Source: Spirosoma aerolatum
GTDB taxonomy: Bacteria > Bacteroidota > Bacteroidia > Cytophagales > Spirosomataceae
Reading direction: 5' to 3'
Assembly (NCBI RefSeq): GCF_002056795.1
Contig: NZ_CP020104.1
Coordinates: 5,775,501 to 5,839,500, forward strand
Length of the DNA stretch: 64,000 nucleotides
The position numbers and the translations under genes were made by a program. Positions 60,739 through 64,000 of this stretch are shown piece after piece. The notes below the pieces were generated by a model. It did no database searches. It was given only the letters and a program-made list of their open reading frames with translations, and was not told the origin of the DNA. Numbering within the stretch: the first letter of the stretch is position 1; every line of letters starts with the position of its first letter.

Positions 60739-60843
60739 AGGGTTTAACCGCAACGGCACAGAGGGTTCGCAAAGACCACAAAGATAGATACTATTCTTCC
60801 TTGCAGCCTTTACGAACCCTCTGCGCCGTTGCGGTTAAACCCT
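60739..60843. repeat. 36-base inverted repeat (GGTTTAACCGCAACGGC) between fasciclin gene and polA
   Basis: Left arm 60739-60774 and right arm 60808-60843 are complementary at 34 of 36 positions. The right arm abuts the fasciclin-gene stop codon (60844, minus strand). The AACCGCAACGGC and GAGGGTTCG words are like known dispersed repeats of bacteria. Confidence 0.75.
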
Positions 60844-61851
60844 CTACTGTGGCAACAACAGGCGATCAATGATATGCACCACGCCGTTGGTAGCCGTAAT
60901 ATCGGGGCCGGTAATGTTGGATGCCGTGCCTCCGTTACCTTTACCGGTTACGGTCAGGGCCGTTGTACTGATTCCTGCCGTGATCGTTCCACCTTGCAGG
61001 GTTGTCAGGCTGGAACCGTTGGTAATTAATGGCGTGTACGTACGACCGCCAATCAGGTGATAACTTAGAATATTGGTCAGGGCTGGAACAGTAGCCTTTG
61101 CAATAGCGGCCGAATCATAGCCCACAGCTTTAAAAGCCGCATCGGTAGGGGCAAATACCGTAATCGGCCCAGCGGCTGTTAGTGAGCTTACGGCCCCGGT
61201 TTTGGCAACAGCCGCCGTAAGCAATTTGAACGATGCTGAAGGTATTAACAACGGAATATTTTGAATCGTTGCTACTACGTTGCCAAAAGCAGGTGGTATT
61301 AGCACCCGATCAATCGCATACACAACACCGTTGCTAGCCTGGCCGTCGGCCTGTAACACATGCGCTCCATTAATCGAAATTGTGCTGGACGAGACGGATG
61401 TTGTAGTCGACGAAGCAGAGGTTACTCTTGACATGTAAACGGGTGCTCCAGCCAGGGTTTGCTGTGGGGTATTTACCCCTACTGCAAGATCAGTAGAGGC
61501 TAACCGAGTGCTTAGCACATGATATTGCAGGATGGTTTTTAGCAGATCTGTTGGGGCTGCATTAATGGCGTTGACATCGCTATATCCCAGCAATTTAAAG
61601 GCCGCATCGGTAGGGGCAAATACCGTATACGTGCCGGGTTGACTCAGCGTGGCATCAAAACCAGCTTTGGCTACAGCCGCTTTAAGCAAGGTAAACTGGC
61701 TGCCCGTGCTTATCAATTCATTGATGGTCGAAAGCGTTGGTAGATTGCTGTCGTCTTTTTTACAGGATGAAACGAAAATGGACAGAATGAGAGCAAAGAT
61801 GCCTAGCAAGCCCCAGCTTCGCAGAATGGGTGCCTGACGATACGTGTGCAT
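60844..61851 (-). CDS. Lipoprotein with two fasciclin (FAS1) domains
   Basis: A 335-residue surface lipoprotein with lipobox VSSC (Cys30) followed by KKDDSN. Two FAS1 domains follow (about 40-185 and 190-335). Each has the YTVFAPTDAAFK (or ITVFAPTDAAFK) H1 motif, a LLKTILQYHVL or LTNILSYHLIGG segment, and a NGVVYAIDRVLIPP or NGVVHIIDRLLLPQ H2 end. FAS1 proteins mediate adhesion or matrix binding. The long frame from 61990 is on the same strand but the start at 61851 gives a proper signal. Confidence 0.93.
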   Translation of the reverse strand: MHTYRQAPILRSWGLLGIFALILSIFVSSCKKDDSNLPTLSTINELISTGSQFTLLKAAVAKAGFDATLSQPGTYTVFAPTDAAFKLLGYSDVNAINAAPTDLLKTILQYHVLSTRLASTDLAVGVNTPQQTLAGAPVYMSRVTSASSTTTSVSSSTISINGAHVLQADGQASNGVVYAIDRVLIPPAFGNVVATIQNIPLLIPSASFKLLTAAVAKTGAVSSLTAAGPITVFAPTDAAFKAVGYDSAAIAKATVPALTNILSYHLIGGRTYTPLITNGSSLTTLQGGTITAGISTTALTVTGKGNGGTASNITGPDITATNGVVHIIDRLLLPQ

Positions 61852-62035
61852 GATTGATTTTTGAATTGGTGAATATGATCAAAACAGGGTACTCGTATTC
61901 AAAGAACGACAATCCAATAGTTTTGTTTGGCAGCCCATCATCGATTATAACCGTTTTATAATTCCTTTGTACTACAGTAGTCATGCTCACTCATAACTCT
62001 TCGCTCCTGACTACTATTCACTAAAGAAAATAAAA

Positions 62036-62551
62036 ATGCCTCAACCAAAATTTGCCCGCGAATCGATGACGGTCATGACCGAAATGGTCCTGCCCAATGA
62101 TACCAACACGTTGAACAATCTGATGGGTGGGCGCCTGTTGCACTTCATGGACATTGCCGCAGCCATTGCGGCACAGAAACACTCCAATCGTATTGTGGTG
62201 ACCGCTTCGGTCGACAACGTCTCTTTTTCGGAACCGATCCGGCTGGGCAACATCGTTACCATGAAAGCGCAGGTAACCCGTGCTTTCAGCTCATCGATGG
62301 AAGTATTTATCGAAGTATGGGCCGAAGACATTCCGGCGGGTATTCGGGTCAGTACCAATAGTGCTTTTTATACGTTCGTGGCTGTTGATCAGAGTGGCCG
62401 GCCGATTGAAGTACCTGCTGTGATCCCGGAAACCGACGATGAAAAATCCCGTTATGAAAGTGCACTCCGCCGACGGCAACTGCGGCTAGTCCTGGCCGGA
62501 CGTATGAATCCACAGGACGCTACAGAATTAAGAGAATTTCTTAGAGTCTGA
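62036..62551 (+). CDS. Acyl-CoA thioesterase (hotdog fold)
   Basis: A 171-residue cytosolic acyl-CoA thioesterase of the YciA/BFIT type. The hotdog helix and catalytic region read LPNDTNTLNNLMGGRLLHFMDIAAAIAAQKH (about 19-49), and VTASVDNVSFSEPIRLGNIV is the next strand set. It cleaves acyl-CoA to CoA and fatty acid; chain length is unknown. It ends seven bases before a convergent gene. Confidence 0.92.
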   Translation: MPQPKFARESMTVMTEMVLPNDTNTLNNLMGGRLLHFMDIAAAIAAQKHSNRIVVTASVDNVSFSEPIRLGNIVTMKAQVTRAFSSSMEVFIEVWAEDIPAGIRVSTNSAFYTFVAVDQSGRPIEVPAVIPETDDEKSRYESALRRRQLRLVLAGRMNPQDATELREFLRV

Positions 62552-62558
62552 ACCGGGA

Positions 62559-63035
62559 TTAATTAGCTAGTTTTAGCGACTGCCAGGCAACCATTTGCCA
62601 CTGCCCTCCTTTTTTTACATAGACCGATAGGTATCGGAGGTGGTTATTGATTTCGTTGCCATTGCTGGTCGCTTTGAGCAGGCATAGGCCATTAATAACG
62701 GCCGTATTGCCATAAATACGTGCATTTTGCTCTTCTATATCAATAGCGCGGTAAACCGTTTTCCCACTCCGAATCGACTCAACGAATGACGATTTGGTAT
62801 CTGAAGCACCACTGGAGTGATTATATACCAAATCGTTGGCCAGTACTCGATCCAGAACTGTCAAATCCTTATCAATCTGGGCAGTAAATCGTTTTTTCTC
62901 GGTGTCGATAACAGCCTTTTCGTCGGCTGGTATCGATTTGGGAGAGGCCGTTGCCGCAGCCGATGACGCAACAGGAGCTTGTGCCCAGAGACCCTGACAG
63001 CAGATAGCCAGACAAAATGCTAAGATGTATTTCAT
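62559..63035 (-). CDS. Secreted SnoaL/DUF4440-like protein
   Basis: A 158-residue protein with a signal peptide (MKYILAFCLAICCQGLWAQ). From about residue 40 it has an NTF2-like cone fold: an amphipathic helix (EKKRFTAQIDKDLTVLDRVLANDLVYNHSSG) and the strands AVINGLCLLKATSNG and WQMVAWQSLKLA. Binding or enzyme role is unknown for this type. Confidence 0.88.
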   Translation of the reverse strand: MKYILAFCLAICCQGLWAQAPVASSAAATASPKSIPADEKAVIDTEKKRFTAQIDKDLTVLDRVLANDLVYNHSSGASDTKSSFVESIRSGKTVYRAIDIEEQNARIYGNTAVINGLCLLKATSNGNEINNHLRYLSVYVKKGGQWQMVAWQSLKLAN

Positions 63036-63123
63036 GTCAAAGACTCGATCTATCGGTTAAAACGAATTGGTTCATTTCCCATCAAAGAACAGCCTTCTGC
63101 TATTCTACCGTTTTTGCCAGATC

Positions 63124-63150
63124 CATAAAAAAACCGGCCATTGGCCGGTT
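63124..63150 (-). terminator. Terminator after the lipoprotein gene at 63184
   Basis: On the minus strand AACCGGCC (63150-63143) pairs with GGCCGGTT (63139-63132) across a three-base loop, followed by a TTTTTTT run (63133-63127). It lies 34 bases after the stop codon. Confidence 0.85.
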
Positions 63151-63183
63151 CACATGTTAGTATCACAAGGATCGATTAACTGA

Positions 63184-63684
63184 TCATTTCATCGTACCCG
63201 TAATATCTCCTCGTTTAGTGAGTGTCACCCCGAGTTGTACGGTTTCGGCCGTTGTGTTCAACGTAAATGTTTTCTCTTTTACCACAAACTGCCCCTGCGC
63301 TACATACTGGGCATCGTAGGTTTTACCACCAAAGGCAAGCGGTTCGCTGGTTTTGTTCACAATCGTAAACGTATCGTTGGTCAATTCGGCCGCTAAAGTC
63401 TGTTTCGTGGCTCCATTGAAAAGCATGTCCAGCGTAACCTGATTAGCCTCCTGTGCTTTAGAGACAGTAATCTGTACCGTTCCTACTTCAGGGTCACCAG
63501 CAGGCAGCGTATTGTTGATGTACAGAGTTGATCGGTAGTTCCCGGTATATACACCCAGGTACTGATCGCGGGGATCGACAACATCAGTACCCCCATTTTT
63601 TTTACAGGATGTGGCCAGGAAACCAATAGCGAACAGCGCTATTAACGTAGTGCAAAAGGATCGAACGGCGTAGCGAGTAGCCAT
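63184..63684 (-). CDS. Hypothetical lipoprotein
   Basis: A 166-residue lipoprotein with lipobox TSC at Cys27 (FLATSCKKN). The rest is beta-rich with repeated Thr/Val strands (YRSTLYINN, VTLDMLFNGATK, FTIVNKTSEPLAFGGK). I do not recognise a family. It has an exact -7 element upstream (63792-63799) and a strong terminator downstream, so it is a real single gene. Location is the outer or inner membrane periplasmic face. Confidence 0.8.
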   Translation of the reverse strand: MATRYAVRSFCTTLIALFAIGFLATSCKKNGGTDVVDPRDQYLGVYTGNYRSTLYINNTLPAGDPEVGTVQITVSKAQEANQVTLDMLFNGATKQTLAAELTNDTFTIVNKTSEPLAFGGKTYDAQYVAQGQFVVKEKTFTLNTTAETVQLGVTLTKRGDITGTMK

Positions 63685-63791
63685 GATAATAAGATTATAG
63701 TGATGGGTTTGTTCACAGCTTTTCTATCAAACGCTGTGCCATGTTTTTTAGGTATAAAGAGGCCTAAAAAGTGTGAATGTACAGACAATTT

Positions 63792-63799
63792 CAAAATTA
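63792..63799 (-). promoter_or_regulatory. -7 element TAATTTTG for the lipoprotein gene
   Basis: Exact TAnnTTTG match on the minus strand, about 108 bases before the start codon at 63684. A long leader would result; a closer promoter cannot be excluded. Confidence 0.35.
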
Positions 63800-63907
63800 T
63801 CGTATACAAGATTAACCGATTACCGGAGACGAATTAACTGCTACAGGTAGTTTCAATAGACATTTCTATACGATTAGTGTTATACTACTCAACACATCTG
63901 CATAGAC

Positions 63908-64000
63908 ATGAAAACGACTCTGCCCCTCCCCCTTTTTCTGGTAATCCTTCTGCTTACAGGCTGCCACAAAACAGATAATACGGACCCCCAAACGGCTGTT
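63908..64000 (+). CDS. Lipoprotein, 5' part only (runs off the window)
   Basis: The first 31 codons of a gene cut by the end of the window. They encode a lipoprotein signal (MKTTLPLPLFLVILLLTGC, Cys19) and a polar start of the mature protein (HKTDNTDPQTAV). The open frame has no stop before 64000. No family can be named from so little. Confidence 0.7.
   Translation, partial: MKTTLPLPLFLVILLLTGCHKTDNTDPQTAV

Overview
The window reads as chromosomal DNA of a Bacteroidota member of the Cytophagales, most like Spirosoma or a close relative. Supporting signs are a SusC/SusD pair with a divergent LacI regulator, a type IX secretion sorting domain, many SPII lipoproteins, NHL and FG-GAP surface proteins, promoters matching TAnnTTTG, no strong Shine-Dalgarno sites, and about 50% GC by eye. 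The genus is inference. No rRNA, tRNA, CRISPR array or transposase was seen.

Layout. 88-13138 (minus) is one long nutrient-uptake operon. In transcription order it holds susC, susD, a HEAT-like secreted protein carrying an FMN-attachment-like motif, a secreted FAD oxidoreductase, an ApbE flavin transferase, an (alpha/alpha)6-type protein and an SSS symporter. A LacI regulator (13496-14509) diverges from it across two tandem perfect operators. 14641-15757 holds small genes, including an antitoxin HigA that ends where its HTH should start. 15971-25492 is mostly housekeeping: a cyanophycinase-like peptidase, purQ, a two-gene (split) 5'-nucleotidase, a degenerate DUF922-like/beta-barrel protein, ahcY, a GNAT, a GH20 hexosaminidase and an SGNH hydrolase.

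25550-32020 holds a 12-repeat NHL protein, an RloA/RloB defence-type pair and murF. The RloAB pair is flanked by two diverged copies (66/75 identical) of the murF 3' end, which suggests it entered at the end of murF. 32111-46172 holds a T9SS-sorted FG-GAP protein, a histidine kinase with a response-regulator/Crp fusion, a Crp/Fnr group, DODA dioxygenase, SDR, AraC, FtsX permease and bestrophin. 46277-50993 is a MocR regulator divergent from a six-gene operon (PNPOx-like, GNAT, LysE, cupin, OsmC, GNAT). 51017-64000 holds a GT8, Usp, SPFH, MFS, serine hydrolase, DNA polymerase I with a likely clamp-binding linker motif, fasciclin lipoprotein, thioesterase, SnoaL-like protein and lipoproteins; the last is cut by the window end.

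A second theme is the number of long inverted repeats. At least five families sit in intergenic gaps, often directly after a stop codon. One of them appears to encode the hydrophobic core of a signal peptide, and another fills the predicted purQ leader.
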